From contig NZ_JACHZX010000004.1 of the NCBI RefSeq assembly GCF_014193845.1, positions 248,001 through 312,000 on the forward strand: DNA of 64,000 bases, in the 5' to 3' direction. The translations under genes and the position numbers were made by a program. The notes under the pieces are model-generated. The model did not search any database. It was not told the origin of the DNA and saw nothing but the letters and a program-made list of their open reading frames with translations. This document shows, in pieces, positions 10,186 to 19,158 of this stretch. Source of the stretch: Sphingomonas sp. BK345 (GTDB taxonomy: Bacteria; Pseudomonadota; Alphaproteobacteria; Sphingomonadales; Sphingomonadaceae). Position 1 is the stretch's first letter. Each line of letters begins with the position of its first letter.

Positions 10186-11462
10186 CGATCGCACTCGCCG
10201 AACACGATATCCATCGCGCCCAGGATCGCGGTGGTGTCCGCGAGCATGTGGCCGCGGCTCATGAAGTCCATCGCCTGGAGGTGCGAGAAAGCGGTCGGGC
10301 GGATCTTGCAGCGATAGGGCTTGTTCGAGCCGTCGCTCACCAGATACACGCCGAACTCGCCCTTGGGGCTCTCGGTCGCGACATAGACCTCGCCCGCGGG
10401 GACGTGATAGCCCTCGGTGTAGAGCTTGAAGTGGTGGATCAGCGCCTCCATCGAGCGCTTCATCTCGGCGCGCTTGGGCGGCACCACCTTTCGGTCGGTC
10501 GAGGCGATCGGCCCCTCCGGCATCTCGGCGAGGCACTGTTTCATGATCCGCGCCGACTGGCGGACCTCCTCGACGCGCACCATAAAGCGGTCGTAGCAGT
10601 CGCCGCGCGTGCCCACCGGCACGTCGAAGTCCATGCGGTCGTAGACGTCATAGGGCTGCGACTTGCGCAGGTCCCAAGGGATGCCTGCGGCGCGGATCAT
10701 CGGCCCCGAGAAGCCCCAGCGGATCGCGTCCTCGCGGCTCACCGTCGCGATGTCGACGTTGCGCTGCTTGAAGATGCGATTGTCCGCAACCAGGCTGATC
10801 GCGTCCTCGAACAGCCGCGGCAGCCGCGTGTCGAGCCAGTCGGCGATGTCGGTCAGCAGCTTGAGCGGCACGTCCTGATGGACACCGCCCGGCCGGAAGT
10901 AATTGTGGTGCATCCGCGCGCCGGTGGCGCGCTCGAGGAAGCCGTAGCAATCCTCGCGGATCTCGAACAGCCACAGGTTCGGCGTCATCGCGCCGACGTC
11001 CATGACGTGCGAGCCGAGGTTCAGCATGTGGTTCGAGATGCGCGTCAGCTCGGCGAAGAACACGCGGAGGTATTGCGCACGGAGTGGCACCTCGAGATCG
11101 AGCAGTTTCTCGATCGCGAGCACGAAGGTGTGCTCCATGCACGCGGGCGAACAGTAATCGAGCCGGTCAAAATAAGGGATCGCCTGCGCGTACGTCTTGT
11201 ACTCGATCAGCTTCTCGGTGCCGCGGTGAAGCAGCCCGACGTGCGGGTCGATCCGCTCGATGATCTCGCCGTCCAACTCCATCACGAGACGGAGCACGCC
11301 GTGCGCCGCCGGATGCTGCGGGCCGAAGTTGATCGTGTAGTTCTGGATCGCGACGTCACCCTCGCTCGGGTGCGAGGCGTCGGTGGCGTGAAGGATCTTC
11401 TCCAGCGCGGGATCGACCTCGCGGTCGACCGCCTGATCCTTCTCGACGAGCATGTCGGTCAT
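10182..11462 (-). CDS. nuoD: NADH-quinone oxidoreductase subunit D
   Basis: The 49-kDa-type subunit that forms the quinone reduction site with NuoB and NuoH. It has 426 residues, with an N-terminal extension of about 40 residues before [20 protein letters not shown], whose His is a quinone-site residue. Further conserved blocks are [20 protein letters not shown] near residue 105, [20 protein letters not shown] near residue 170 and the C-terminal [14 protein letters not shown] ending ([10 protein letters not shown]). It overlaps nuoC by 4 bases (ATGA) and the small coiled-coil gene after it by 4 bases. Confidence 0.97.
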   Translation of the reverse strand: MTDMLVEKDQAVDREVDPALEKILHATDASHPSEGDVAIQNYTINFGPQHPAAHGVLRLVMELDGEIIERIDPHVGLLHRGTEKLIEYKTYAQAIPYFDRLDYCSPACMEHTFVLAIEKLLDLEVPLRAQYLRVFFAELTRISNHMLNLGSHVMDVGAMTPNLWLFEIREDCYGFLERATGARMHHNYFRPGGVHQDVPLKLLTDIADWLDTRLPRLFEDAISLVADNRIFKQRNVDIATVSREDAIRWGFSGPMIRAAGIPWDLRKSQPYDVYDRMDFDVPVGTRGDCYDRFMVRVEEVRQSARIMKQCLAEMPEGPIASTDRKVVPPKRAEMKRSMEALIHHFKLYTEGYHVPAGEVYVATESPKGEFGVYLVSDGSNKPYRCKIRPTAFSHLQAMDFMSRGHMLADTTAILGAMDIVFGECDR

Positions 11463-12307
11463 TGGTTCTGCCCTCCGCCCTTCGTCGGCACGACGTCAGG
11501 TTCGGCCGGCTTGGGCGCGCCGGCGGATTCGCTCCGACCCGCGCCCGTCTCGGCGGTGCTGGTCGCGTCCTTCTTGGCGTACGGCTCGCTCGAGCCGCCG
11601 CCAGCCTGCTTCGGCGTCTCGGTCGCGCCGGCCTTCTGGATCTCGGTCGCGGTCGCCGGCGTCTGCGCGCCCTTGGCCTCGGGCAGCTTCGCCTTCTCGT
11701 CGCCCGGGAGCACGTACTCGGCACCCTCCCACGGGCTCATGAAGTCGAAGGTCCGGAAGTCCTGCGCGAGCTTCACCGGCTCGTACACGACGCGCTTCTG
11801 CTCCTCGGAATAGCGCATCTCGACGAAGCCGCTGAGCGGGAAGTCCTTGCGGAACGGGTGGCCGCGGAAACCGTAGTCGGTGAGGATACGGCGGAGGTCG
11901 CGATTGCCCGCGAACAGCACGCCGAACATGTCGTACACCTCGCGCTCGAGCCAGCCGGCGACCGGCCACAGCTCGGTCACCGACGGCACCGGCGTGTCCT
12001 CGGTCGCGCCGACATGGACGTGGAGCCGGTGGTTGCGCGTCAGCGACAGCAGGCAATAGACCACCTCGAACCGCTCCGCGCGATCCGGATAGTCGACCCC
12101 CGCGATCTCCATCAGCTGCTGATACTCGAGCCCGGGCGTGTCGCGCAGCGCGGTCAGCGCGGGCACCAGCGCCTCGCGCGTGACGTGCAGCTGCACCTCG
12201 CCCGCGATCTCGATCGCGTCGAGCAGGCCGGCACCGATCGCACCGCGCGCGGACTCGATCGTCGCACCGTTGAGGTCCGCCGCATAAGCGGGAGCGGGCG
12301 CCCTCAC
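11459..12307 (-). CDS. nuoC: NADH-quinone oxidoreductase subunit C with a long low-complexity tail
   Basis: The 30-kDa-type peripheral subunit of complex I. Residues 1 to about 205 are the conserved domain, with [20 protein letters not shown] (the family signature ending in DFPLSG) near residue 135 and [20 protein letters not shown] near 185. After this there is a tail of about 75 residues rich in Ala, Thr, Pro, Lys and Gly that is absent from E. coli-type proteins; it looks disordered. The gene overlaps nuoB and nuoD by four bases each. The assignment is secure; the tail's role is unknown. Confidence 0.96.
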   Translation of the reverse strand: MRAPAPAYAADLNGATIESARGAIGAGLLDAIEIAGEVQLHVTREALVPALTALRDTPGLEYQQLMEIAGVDYPDRAERFEVVYCLLSLTRNHRLHVHVGATEDTPVPSVTELWPVAGWLEREVYDMFGVLFAGNRDLRRILTDYGFRGHPFRKDFPLSGFVEMRYSEEQKRVVYEPVKLAQDFRTFDFMSPWEGAEYVLPGDEKAKLPEAKGAQTPATATEIQKAGATETPKQAGGGSSEPYAKKDATSTAETGAGRSESAGAPKPAEPDVVPTKGGGQNQ

Positions 12308-12873
12308 CGTTCGATGCTCCCGGCGCGACGGATCTTCCGCTGCAGCTGCATCACGCCGTACAGCAGCGCCTCCGCGGTCGGGGGGCAGCCCGGCACGTAG
12401 ATGTCGACCGGCACGACCCGGTCGCAGCCGCGCACGACGCTGTAGCTATAGTGATAATAGCCGCCGCCGTTGGCGCACGAGCCCATCGAGATGACGTACT
12501 TGGGCTCCGACATCTGGTCGTAGACCTTGCGCAGCGCCGGCGCCATCTTGTTGCAGAGCGTGCCCGCGACGATCATCACGTCCGACTGGCGCGGCGACGC
12601 GCGCGGCGCCGCGCCGAAGCGCTCCATGTCGTAGCGCGGCATGTTGACGTGGATCATCTCCACCGCGCAGCACGCCAGCCCGAAGGTCATCCACCAGAGC
12701 GAGCCGGTGCGCGCCCATTGAAACAGCTCCTCGGTCGAGGTGACCAGGAAGCCCTTGTCGTTGAGCTCACCGTTGAGGCCGTCGAAGAAGCCCTGGTCGG
12801 GCGCGACGAGGCCGCCGGCGGGCTCGGGATTGTTGACGAGCCCGATCGGCCCGGAATGCGCCTCTACTCCCAC
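12304..12873 (-). CDS. nuoB: NADH-quinone oxidoreductase subunit B
   Basis: Subunit that binds cluster N2, the last electron carrier before quinone. The Cys ligands are visible: the adjacent pair in GLACCAVEM, then GSCANGGG and [16 protein letters not shown] chose the GTG at 12873 ([12 protein letters not shown]), giving 189 residues, because AAGGGAG lies 7 bases upstream and it overlaps the nuoA stop by 10 bases. An in-frame ATG at 12894 has no ribosome binding site, and longer readings only run through nuoA. Confidence 0.95.
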   Translation of the reverse strand: MGVEAHSGPIGLVNNPEPAGGLVAPDQGFFDGLNGELNDKGFLVTSTEELFQWARTGSLWWMTFGLACCAVEMIHVNMPRYDMERFGAAPRASPRQSDVMIVAGTLCNKMAPALRKVYDQMSEPKYVISMGSCANGGGYYHYSYSVVRGCDRVVPVDIYVPGCPPTAEALLYGVMQLQRKIRRAGSIER

Positions 12874-13238
12874 TCCAGCGCTCCCTTCTTCCATGCGTAT
12901 ACCAGGCCGAGAGCGAGTTCGGCGATGAAGATCATCATCGAGATCCATGCGGTCCATCCGAGCGAGAAAACGCTTACCGCCCAGGGATATAGGAACGCCG
13001 CCTCGAGATCGAAGATGATGAACAGGATGGCAACGAGATAAAAACGAACATCGAACTGCGAGCGGCTGTCCTCGAACGCGGGGAAACCGCACTCATATTC
13101 GGACAGCTTCTCGGGCGTCGGCTTGGCGGTGCCGGTCAGCTTGGCGACCGCCATCGGCAGGAACACGAACGCGCTCGACAGCAGGAGCGCCACTCCCAGG
13201 AACAGGAGGATCGGCAGATATTGCGACAGATCGACCAC
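12864..13238 (-). CDS. nuoA: NADH-quinone oxidoreductase subunit A
   Basis: Small membrane subunit and first gene of the complex I operon, 124 residues from the GTG at 13238 ([13 protein letters not shown]), preceded by GAGAGAGA. A longer frame upstream reads through non-coding DNA and is rejected. Three helices are visible. The conserved loop near the quinone cavity, [20 protein letters not shown], with its critical Cys, is near residue 45, and [20 protein letters not shown] follows. The operon promoter must lie in the 145 bases between this start and suhB, or further upstream. Confidence 0.95.
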   Translation of the reverse strand: MVDLSQYLPILLFLGVALLLSSAFVFLPMAVAKLTGTAKPTPEKLSEYECGFPAFEDSRSQFDVRFYLVAILFIIFDLEAAFLYPWAVSVFSLGWTAWISMMIFIAELALGLVYAWKKGALEWE

Positions 13239-13294
13239 TATGTCTCTCTCGCCTCTCTCGCAGGTGCGAATGGAATGCGGACGCTCTAGACCCC

Positions 13295-13310
13295 TGCCCC
13301 AAGAGGGGCA
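13295..13310. other. small GC hairpin in the nuo upstream region
   Basis: The arms TGCCCC and GGGGCA enclose a 4-base loop (AAGA), 57 bases upstream of the nuoA start. It would fall in the nuo 5' leader if transcription begins upstream of it. I see no U-run that would make it a terminator and no clear promoter hexamers around it. Confidence 0.35.
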
Positions 13311-13350
13311 AGGCCACGGGCGCTGAGAATGAATCGCAGGTGAACTGGCG

Positions 13351-13371
13351 GCGCGCCGGTGCACGGCGCGC
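13351..13371 (-). terminator. hairpin downstream of suhB, possible terminator
   Basis: GCGCGCCG and CGGCGCGC form an 8-base stem around a 5-base loop, starting 12 bases after the suhB stop on the minus strand. There is no T-run on the exit side, so intrinsic termination would be weak; it could still mark the 3' end of suhB before the nuo promoter. Confidence 0.4.
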
Positions 13372-13383
13372 GCGTCCGGCGGC

Positions 13384-14196
13384 TCAGCGCAGCGCCTGCG
13401 CCACCATCTTGTGGAGCTTGGAGTGCAGCCCGTCGTTGGCGGCGAGGAACTCGTTGCGCTCGATCGGCTTGTCGCCGCCGCGGAAGTCGGTGACGAAGCC
13501 GCCCGCCTCCTTCACCAGCAGCATGCCGGCGGCGACGTCCCACAGCTTGAGGTCGCTCTCCCAATAGGCGTCGAACCGCCCCGCGGCGACCCAGGCGAGG
13601 TCGAGCGCGGCGGCACCGAGCCGGCGGATGCCCGCGACCTGCGGCGCCACCGCGCCGAAGATCCGCGTCCATTGCACGAAGTCGCCGTGACCCATGAAGG
13701 GGATGCCGGTCGCGATCAGCGCCTCGGACGGTTCGCGCCGCGACGACACGCGCAGCCGCTGGTCCTGCAGCCAGGCGCCGCGGCCCTTCTCGGCCCAGAA
13801 GCTCTCGTCGGTGAGCGGCTGGTAGACCAGCGCCGTGGTGATCTCGCGCTTGCCGTTGGCGAGCGGCTCCTCGACCGCGATCGAGATACAGAAATGCGGC
13901 ACGCCGTGAAGGAAGTTGCTGGTGCCGTCGAGCGGATCGATGATGAAGCGCGGCTTGCTCGGATCGCCCTCGATCGTGCCGCCCTCCTCCATCACGAAGC
14001 CCCAGTCGGGCCGCGCCTTGGAGAGTTCGTCGTACAGCGTCCGCTCGGCGCGCTGGTCGGCCTGGCTCACGAAGTCGGCGGGGCCCTTGCGGCTCACCTG
14101 GAGGTGCTGGACCTCGTTGAAGTCGCGCCGCAGCCGCGGCGCCGCCTTGCGCGCGGCGCGCTCGATGACCGTGAACAGGCCGGAATGGGAAGGCAT
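13384..14196 (-). CDS. suhB: inositol monophosphatase family protein (SuhB/IMPase)
   Basis: Mg-dependent phosphatase of the IMPase family, 270 residues, the family norm. Metal-binding motifs are present: the EEGG segment near residue 71, [13 protein letters not shown] near residue 87, and [15 protein letters not shown] near residue 223. The substrate could be inositol-1-phosphate or a related sugar phosphate; in many bacteria the SuhB protein also affects rRNA antitermination. It is a single gene between efp and nuo on the same strand, separated by 117 and 145 bases. Confidence 0.9.
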   Translation of the reverse strand: MPSHSGLFTVIERAARKAAPRLRRDFNEVQHLQVSRKGPADFVSQADQRAERTLYDELSKARPDWGFVMEEGGTIEGDPSKPRFIIDPLDGTSNFLHGVPHFCISIAVEEPLANGKREITTALVYQPLTDESFWAEKGRGAWLQDQRLRVSSRREPSEALIATGIPFMGHGDFVQWTRIFGAVAPQVAGIRRLGAAALDLAWVAAGRFDAYWESDLKLWDVAAGMLLVKEAGGFVTDFRGGDKPIERNEFLAANDGLHSKLHKMVAQALR

Positions 14197-14313
14197 GCGA
14201 TCATTCTCCGCCCCCTGCCCCGGAGAGGATGCCGGGCCGGAGGAACATGGGGCGGTACTAGCTGGGGCCGCCCCCCACCCCGCCCGCCCTCATCGAGAGC
14301 GGAACGTCGCACC

Positions 14314-14877
14314 TCAGTCGGCGCGGCGGACGTAGGTCTGTTCGTAGACGTCGACAACGATGCGCGTGCCGCTGCTGATGTGCGGCGGCACCATCACGCG
14401 CACGCCATTGTCGAGGATCGCGGGCTTGTAGCTCGACGAGGCGGTCTGCCCCTTCACCACCGCGTCGGCCTCGACGATCGTCGCCTCGATCGTGTCGGGC
14501 AGCTGCACGCTGATCGGCTCCTCGTCATAGAGCTCCATCACCACGTCCATCCCGTCCTGCAGGAAGGCGGCGGCGTCGCCGAGCAGGTCGCGCGGCAGCG
14601 TCACCTGATCGTAGGTGTCCTTGTCCATGAACACCAGCCCCTCGCCCTCGGCGAAGAGGAACTGGAAATCCTTGGTGTCGAGGCGGACGCGCTCCACGGT
14701 CTCGGCCGAGCGGAAGCGGACGTTGTTCTTGCGGCCGTCGCGCAGGTTCTTGAGCTCGACCTGCATGTACGCCCCGCCCTTGCCGGGCTGGGTGTGCTGG
14801 ATCTTGACCGCGCGCCAGATGCCGCCTTCGTACTCGATGATATTGCCGGGACGAATGTCCACGCCGCTGATCTTCAT
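14314..14877 (-). CDS. efp: elongation factor P
   Basis: Translation factor that relieves ribosome stalling at polyproline stretches; 187 residues, three beta-barrel domains. The tip loop [14 protein letters not shown] carries Lys33, the site that is modified or left bare in different bacteria; a Lys rather than Arg argues against the rhamnosylation pathway. The C-terminal signature with [14 protein letters not shown] is present. Its own neighbourhood includes several proline-rich proteins (for example at 52280), which would depend on it. ATG start with little space for alternatives. Confidence 0.96.
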   Translation of the reverse strand: MKISGVDIRPGNIIEYEGGIWRAVKIQHTQPGKGGAYMQVELKNLRDGRKNNVRFRSAETVERVRLDTKDFQFLFAEGEGLVFMDKDTYDQVTLPRDLLGDAAAFLQDGMDVVMELYDEEPISVQLPDTIEATIVEADAVVKGQTASSSYKPAILDNGVRVMVPPHISSGTRIVVDVYEQTYVRRAD

Positions 14878-14945
14878 GGGGCTGTGCCTATGTCAACAGA
14901 ATCGGGGCACCGCCGCTGGTCAGCGGGGCGCCGGAAGGCGCGGCT

Positions 14946-15554
14946 CTAGCGGTTGGCGGGGCTTACGGCAAGGTAAGGATGGGGGTCGAGCGGCTCGCCC
15001 TGCCACCAGCGCGCGCCCGCGGGCATCCGGCTGAGGCCGAAATGCAGGTGGTAATTGCCCGGCCCAGCGTCGCCGGTGTCGCCGACGAAGGCGATCACCT
15101 GGCCGGCGCGCACCGCCTGTCCCTCGGCCAGCCCGGGGGCGTAGCCGGAGAGATGCGCGTAATAGAATTCCCACCTGCCGTCCGCGGAGCGCTGGTAGAC
15201 TGTGGTGCCGCCGAGCCCACTCTGGAACAGCTTCTCGACGCGCCCGTCCGCCGCGGCGAGCACCGGCGTGCCGGCGGGCGCCATGATGTCGAGCCCCTGA
15301 TGCCCGCGCGTGCCGCCGCCGCGCGCGTCGCCCCAGGAGGAGTGCAGCGCCGCGCGCGCCATCCCCGCGACGGGGACGAGCAACTTGCCCGGCACCGCCG
15401 CCACCGGCGTCGGCGCCGCGGTGGGCGTGGCGGAGACCGCCGGCGCTCCGCCGCCGCCACTCGCCCGCCCGGGCCGATGCGGCTCGAGCAGCGACACGAA
15501 GCCCGCCACGGCGACGACGATCAGCGCCAGGATGCCCCAGCCGAGCCTCGTCAC
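14946..15554 (-). CDS. M23 family metallopeptidase (LytM-type)
   Basis: Envelope peptidase of the lysostaphin/LytM type, 202 residues. An N-terminal hydrophobic segment (about residues 5-22) anchors or exports it. A low-complexity linker rich in Ala, Pro and Gly follows. The catalytic domain shows HQGLDIMAPAGTPVLAA with the zinc-binding His and Asp, HLSGYAPGLAEGQAV, and GNYHLHFGL with the HxH motif. All zinc ligands are present, so it is probably active rather than a degenerate EnvC-type activator. It lies 7 bases after the L,D-transpeptidase gene, suggesting a cell-wall remodelling pair. Confidence 0.9.
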   Translation of the reverse strand: MTRLGWGILALIVVAVAGFVSLLEPHRPGRASGGGGAPAVSATPTAAPTPVAAVPGKLLVPVAGMARAALHSSWGDARGGGTRGHQGLDIMAPAGTPVLAAADGRVEKLFQSGLGGTTVYQRSADGRWEFYYAHLSGYAPGLAEGQAVRAGQVIAFVGDTGDAGPGNYHLHFGLSRMPAGARWWQGEPLDPHPYLAVSPANR

Positions 15555-15561
15555 GCGCGCC

Positions 15562-16563
15562 TCACGCCTGGAACACCGCCTTGGCGCCGTTGCCGATCAT
15601 CAGCGTCAGCCGCGCCACGTCCCAATTCGCCATGCGGATGCACCCGTGGCTCTCGCTACGCCCGATCGTCGCCGGCTCGGGCGTGCCATGGATGCCGTAA
15701 TGCGGCTTGGAGAGATCGATCCACACCACGCCGACCGGCCCGTTCGGACCCGGCGGCAGCATCGCCTTCTGATCGTTCTTCTTGGCGTCCCAGAACAGCG
15801 CCGGATTGTAGTGGAACTTGGGGTTATAGTCCTTGCCCTGGATCTTCCACGTGCCGAGCGGCAGCGGATCGTGCTGGCTCCCCGTCGTCACCGGAAACTG
15901 CGCGATCAGCTTGCCCGCCTTGTCGAGCACGCGCAGCGATCCTTCCGACTTGTCGACGACGATGCTGTCGCCCTGCGGCGAGGCGGCGTCGACGTTGAGC
16001 ATGGTCAGCGTCTGGCGCCACTCGGGCTTGATGTCGCCGGGGTAGTTGCGCGAGGTCGGCAGCGCGTTGGGGAAGGTCACCGTCGCGCCCTGCGCGATCC
16101 GCGTCGCGGGCGAGTTGAGCGCCATCAGCACCGCGGGGGTGGTATGGAACATCTCGGCCAGCTTCTCCATCGGCGAGCGGTAGCCGAGCGTCGGCAGCTC
16201 GGCCTGCTTATTATAGTCGTGCGGGATCGCGCCGAGGAACGGACCGCGCACCATATCGGGGGTCAGCTTGATCGTGACGGTCGGGCGCGCGGCACGATAG
16301 GGATAGAGCGCGCGCATCGTCGCGGCGTCGGGCTTGCCCGTCTTGGGCAGACCGCGGCTCTCCTGGAACCCGCGCAGCGCGAGCTCGAGCGACTGCCCGC
16401 CGCGCCCGTCGAGGATGCCCGGGGCGAAGCCGAGATGGTCGAGGATCACCTGGACGTGGAGGATGTTGCGGTCGAGCGGCGACGCGGCAGTGGGCGCCTG
16501 CGCGGCGGCCGCGACCGGAAGGAGGGCCGCGGCCGCAGCGATCAGAAGGAACTTGGAACGCAT
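15562..16563 (-). CDS. L,D-transpeptidase (YkuD/ErfK type)
   Basis: Periplasmic peptidoglycan cross-linking or lipoprotein-attaching enzyme, 333 residues from the ATG at 16563, which has AGAGGTGG upstream; a GTG three codons earlier is less likely. A signal peptide ending AAAAQA is followed by a peptidoglycan-binding-like helical domain (DRNILHVQVILDHLGFAPG to about residue 90). The YkuD domain contains HGTPEPATIGRSESHGCIRM, with the catalytic His and the Cys of SHGCIR. It sits directly upstream of the M23 peptidase and downstream of thiE on the same strand. Confidence 0.92.
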   Translation of the reverse strand: MRSKFLLIAAAAALLPVAAAAQAPTAASPLDRNILHVQVILDHLGFAPGILDGRGGQSLELALRGFQESRGLPKTGKPDAATMRALYPYRAARPTVTIKLTPDMVRGPFLGAIPHDYNKQAELPTLGYRSPMEKLAEMFHTTPAVLMALNSPATRIAQGATVTFPNALPTSRNYPGDIKPEWRQTLTMLNVDAASPQGDSIVVDKSEGSLRVLDKAGKLIAQFPVTTGSQHDPLPLGTWKIQGKDYNPKFHYNPALFWDAKKNDQKAMLPPGPNGPVGVVWIDLSKPHYGIHGTPEPATIGRSESHGCIRMANWDVARLTLMIGNGAKAVFQA

Positions 16564-16603
16564 CGGCACCACCTCTCACGGAACGTGTGAGAGGCGTAAC
16601 GAC

Positions 16604-17293
16604 TCAGCGGCTTCCCGGCTCCAGTACCGCGGCGAAGGCGCGCACCGCCGCCGCCTCGTCGCCGCTCCACACCGCGCCCGACACCGCGAGGAAGTCGGCG
16701 CCCGCGGCGACCAGCGGCGCGGCGTTGGCGGGCGTGATCCCGCCGATCGCCACCGCCGGCAGCTCGAACACCGCCGACCACCACGACAGGATCACCGGCT
16801 CGGGGCGGTGCTTCACCTCCTTGGTGGTGGTGGGATAGAAGCCGCCGAACGCGACATAATCAGCCCCCGCCTCGCCCGCCTCCATCGCGAGGTGGCGGCT
16901 GTCGTGGCAGGTCACGCCGATCTGGACCGAGGGGCCGAGGATCGCGCGCGCCTCGCGCGGGTCGCCATCCTCCTGCCCGAGATGGACACCGTCGGCGCCG
17001 AGCCGCTTGGCGAGGCTGACGCTGTCGTTGACGATGAAGGCGACGTCGCGCTCGGCACAGAGGCGCTGGAGCGGCTCGGCCAGCCGCGCCGCCTGATGCT
17101 GGTCCACGTCCTTGACGCGGAACTGGAAGGCCGCGACCGGGCCGGCGTCGAGCGCGCGCGCGAGCCGGTCGGGGAAGCCACCGGTCACGTCGAGCGGGGA
17201 GATCAGGTAGAGCTGGCACGGCGGCCGGCGATCGTCGCGCTGGAAGTTGACGGCGAAATCAGGGTCGAGCGGGCCGAGCGGGTCGTCTGTCAT
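16604..17293 (-). CDS. thiE: thiamine phosphate synthase
   Basis: Joins HMP pyrophosphate and thiazole phosphate to make thiamine phosphate. It has 229 residues, slightly longer than the usual 210. TIM-barrel motifs are visible: FQFRVKDVD near residue 55, NDSVSLAKRLGADGVHLGQED near residue 90, GVTCHDSRH, DYVAFGGFYPTTTK near residue 144, and the phosphate-binding AIGGITPANA near residue 185. The N-terminal 20 residues are not conserved. It ends the suhB-efp-M23-LDT-thiE minus-strand set; the AT-richer island begins just after its start codon. Confidence 0.92.
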   Translation of the reverse strand: MTDDPLGPLDPDFAVNFQRDDRRPPCQLYLISPLDVTGGFPDRLARALDAGPVAAFQFRVKDVDQHQAARLAEPLQRLCAERDVAFIVNDSVSLAKRLGADGVHLGQEDGDPREARAILGPSVQIGVTCHDSRHLAMEAGEAGADYVAFGGFYPTTTKEVKHRPEPVILSWWSAVFELPAVAIGGITPANAAPLVAAGADFLAVSGAVWSGDEAAAVRAFAAVLEPGSR

Positions 17294-17381
17294 GTGCGTC
17301 GGTTAGCGGGTCGGCGTGGCGGGGGGAAGGTCAGAGATCCACCAAGCACCGTGTTCGCGCATCGAGAGGCGATACGAGCGT

Positions 17382-17396
17382 AGATAAAAGTTATCT
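17382..17396 (-). terminator. AT-rich hairpin after the putative immunity gene
   Basis: AGATAA and TTATCT form a 6-base stem around AAG, 46 bases past the stop of the small membrane protein gene. It is weak and lacks a GC clamp; it may simply be a by-product of the AT-rich DNA. Between 17294 and 17441 I see no gene. Confidence 0.3.
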
Positions 17397-17441
17397 TCTT
17401 CACGGAGCCTGAAGCAAGATCCGACTCGCCAGAAGCACAGA

Positions 17442-17645
17442 TCAATTTTTCCTTGCGAGAACAAGCTCCAACGCAATATTCATAAAGAGGAAGATGAGGA
17501 TCGTTGCAACAACAGCCGGAACGTTTGCCCTGCCGCGATTGATAATAAGTGTTCCAGCCACGCCGACAACCGAAAACACAGCCACTCGGACGGCGACGCG
17601 GCTCACCCGCCGTCCAATGGTCACATTGGTTCGTTCAGTCGACAT
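17442..17645 (-). CDS. small two-helix membrane protein, candidate immunity protein
   Basis: A 67-residue protein starting MSTERTNVTIGRR. After a basic N-terminus there are two hydrophobic helices, at about residues 17-35 and 43-63, joined by a short basic loop (NRGRAN), and a C-terminal LARKN. I chose the ATG at 17645, which overlaps the end of the upstream peptide gene by 11 bases; an ATG at 17669 would lengthen it by 8 residues but lacks a well-spaced ribosome binding site. No family is recognised. Its coupling to a double-glycine-leader peptide suggests a self-protection protein, as in bacteriocin operons. The local base composition is less GC-rich than neighbouring genes, consistent with transfer. 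Confidence 0.7.
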   Translation of the reverse strand: MSTERTNVTIGRRVSRVAVRVAVFSVVGVAGTLIINRGRANVPAVVATILIFLFMNIALELVLARKN

Positions 17646-17874
17646 AGACGTGCAGATGCTGGCCGACATAGTCGGCTAAGCCGCCACCTAGAGCGCCAAG
17701 GCCGGCGCCGGCCCAGCCACCGCCCGCCCCGGCGATCGCTCCGCCGACCGTCCATGCTCCGACCTCACCCCAATTCGTGGGCTCGTGGCTCCAATATCCG
17801 TGTATTCCACCTGCAACCATACTGATTTCAGACGGCGTTGAAGCGATAACCGGGCCATTCAGACACTTGTTCAT
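17635..17874 (-). CDS. double-glycine-leader, glycine-zipper peptide (candidate bacteriocin)
   Basis: A 79-residue precursor. Residues 1-23 match the bacteriocin double-glycine leader pattern: Glu at -8, Ile at -7, Val at -4 and GG at -2/-1 (SEISMVAGG). The mature part would be about 56 residues, starting IHGYWSHEP, with a Gly/Ala-rich core of GxxxG type (VGGAIAGAGGGWAGAG, then LGALGGGLADYVG) and a polar HLHVYVD end. Such glycine zippers insert into membranes in class II bacteriocins and in the Caulobacter Cdz contact-dependent system. The ATG has AAAGGG 10 bases upstream; a TTG 60 bases earlier is less likely. No C39 peptidase/ABC exporter lies in the window, so export would depend on a gene elsewhere. 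Confidence 0.72.
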   Translation of the reverse strand: MNKCLNGPVIASTPSEISMVAGGIHGYWSHEPTNWGEVGAWTVGGAIAGAGGGWAGAGLGALGGGLADYVGQHLHVYVD

Positions 17875-18226
17875 GCCAAACTTACCCTTTGAGCAGACTC
17901 GCCACGAGGCATAGCGAGCTTTTCTAGCAAGCAAGGCTAGGTCAAGAGAGGCAGATCGTCACTCACATCTAAGCGAGCATTAGTAAACCAGCCATTTAAA
18001 CGAGCGATTGACATAGCTTAGGCGGAATAGGATTGCGGGCCCCTCTCGCACATTCCCCCAACACGGGTCGTCAGTACGTTCGTGCGACTGATCCTGAATG
18101 ATGCGACGGAACAACATTCAGCTCATCTGCTCGAATCTGTGATCGCTCGCGTGTCGCCAGCAGCAGCAGTCGATGGACCGGGGCTAGTGGCGAGAAGCGA
18201 ATCTCAACATTCCTTTACCTCACCCC
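17875..18226. other. AT-richer intergenic region upstream of the peptide gene
   Basis: About 350 bases without a convincing gene. It is less GC-rich than its surroundings. An inverted repeat, CTAGC-N7-GCTAG (17924-17940), lies about 50 bases upstream of the peptide start and could be an operator. A TTGACA on the plus strand near 18008 leads to no plus-strand gene. I see no strong minus-strand promoter and no second leader peptide. Confidence 0.4.
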
Positions 18227-19135
18227 TCACCCCTCGCCGCGGTAGATCGACACCAGCCTCTCGAGCATCGCCAGCGCCTCGCCGCGCTCGCGCTGGAAGG
18301 TGTTGCGCCCGATGATCGAGCCGTTGCCGCCACCGGCGAGGATGTCGCGCGCGTCCTGATAAACCGCGTCGATCCCCTTCGCCGCGCCGCCCGAGAACAC
18401 CACGATGCGCCGCCCCGCGAAGCTCGACTGGACGACGTGGCGGACGCGATCGGCCTGGTTCGACCAGTCGGTCCCCTCATAGACCTTCTGCGCCTCGGGC
18501 TGCTCGATATGCGCGGTCGGCAGCTTGACCTTGATGATGTGCGCGCCGAGCAGCGCCGCCATGTGCGCGGCATAGGCGCTGACGTCGAGCGCCAGCTCGC
18601 CGTCCTTGCTCAGCTTGCCGCCGCGCGGGTAGCTCCAGATCACGGTCGCGAGGCCCGCCGCGGCGGCCTCTTCGCGCAGCCCGCGGATCTGCTCCATCGA
18701 TTCGAAGATGTCGTCTGAGCCGGGATAGATGGTGAAGCCGATCGCGGCGCAGCCGAGCCGCAGCGCGTCCTCGACGCTGCCGGTCTGCGCCTGCGCGTTG
18801 CGGGTGGCCCAGCTGTTCGAGCTGTTGAGCTTGAGGATGGTCGGGATGCGCCCGGCGAACGTGTCCGCGCCGGCCTCGAGCGAGCCCAACGGCGCGGCAT
18901 AGGCCGACAGGCCGGCGTCGATCGCGAGCTGATAGTGATAGTGCGGGTCGTACGCCGGCGGATTGACGGCGAAGCTGCGCGCCGGGCCGTGCTCGAAGCC
19001 CTGATCGACCGGCAGGATGATCAATTTGCCCGTGCCGCCCAGCTTGCCGTGCATCAGGATGCGCGCGAGATTGGCCTTGATCGCCGGGCTGGTGGCCTCG
19101 TACTTGTCGAGGATGGACTTCACGATCGGGGTCAT
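18227..19135 (-). CDS. fbaB: class I fructose-bisphosphate aldolase (DhnA/FbaB type)
   Basis: Schiff-base aldolase of the bacterial/archaeal DhnA family that splits fructose-1,6-bisphosphate. It has 302 residues. Visible landmarks are the N-terminal ILPVDQGFEHGPARSF, the mid region GFTIYPGSDDIFESMEQI, the Schiff-base Lys in HIIKVKLPTAHIEQ near residue 200, and the phosphate-binding loops VFSGGAAKG and GGGNGSIIGRNTFQR near the C-terminus. ATG start at 19135. It stands alone between the peptide island and the toxin-antitoxin pair, both on the same strand. Confidence 0.93.
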   Translation of the reverse strand: MTPIVKSILDKYEATSPAIKANLARILMHGKLGGTGKLIILPVDQGFEHGPARSFAVNPPAYDPHYHYQLAIDAGLSAYAAPLGSLEAGADTFAGRIPTILKLNSSNSWATRNAQAQTGSVEDALRLGCAAIGFTIYPGSDDIFESMEQIRGLREEAAAAGLATVIWSYPRGGKLSKDGELALDVSAYAAHMAALLGAHIIKVKLPTAHIEQPEAQKVYEGTDWSNQADRVRHVVQSSFAGRRIVVFSGGAAKGIDAVYQDARDILAGGGNGSIIGRNTFQRERGEALAMLERLVSIYRGEG

Positions 19136-19158
19136 ATTCCGTCCCTATCCAGTTGTAC

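Noticed and set aside
12304..13092. A longer nuoB reading starting upstream of 12873
   Set aside because: It overlaps nuoA in full, and the N-terminal extension is unlike any NuoB.
18008..18030. A plus-strand TTGACA that could be a promoter
   Set aside because: There is no properly spaced -10 and no plus-strand gene downstream.
18082..18315. A 77-codon plus-strand frame near the peptide island
   Set aside because: It runs into the 3' end of the aldolase gene on the opposite strand, with no ribosome binding site or conserved sequence.
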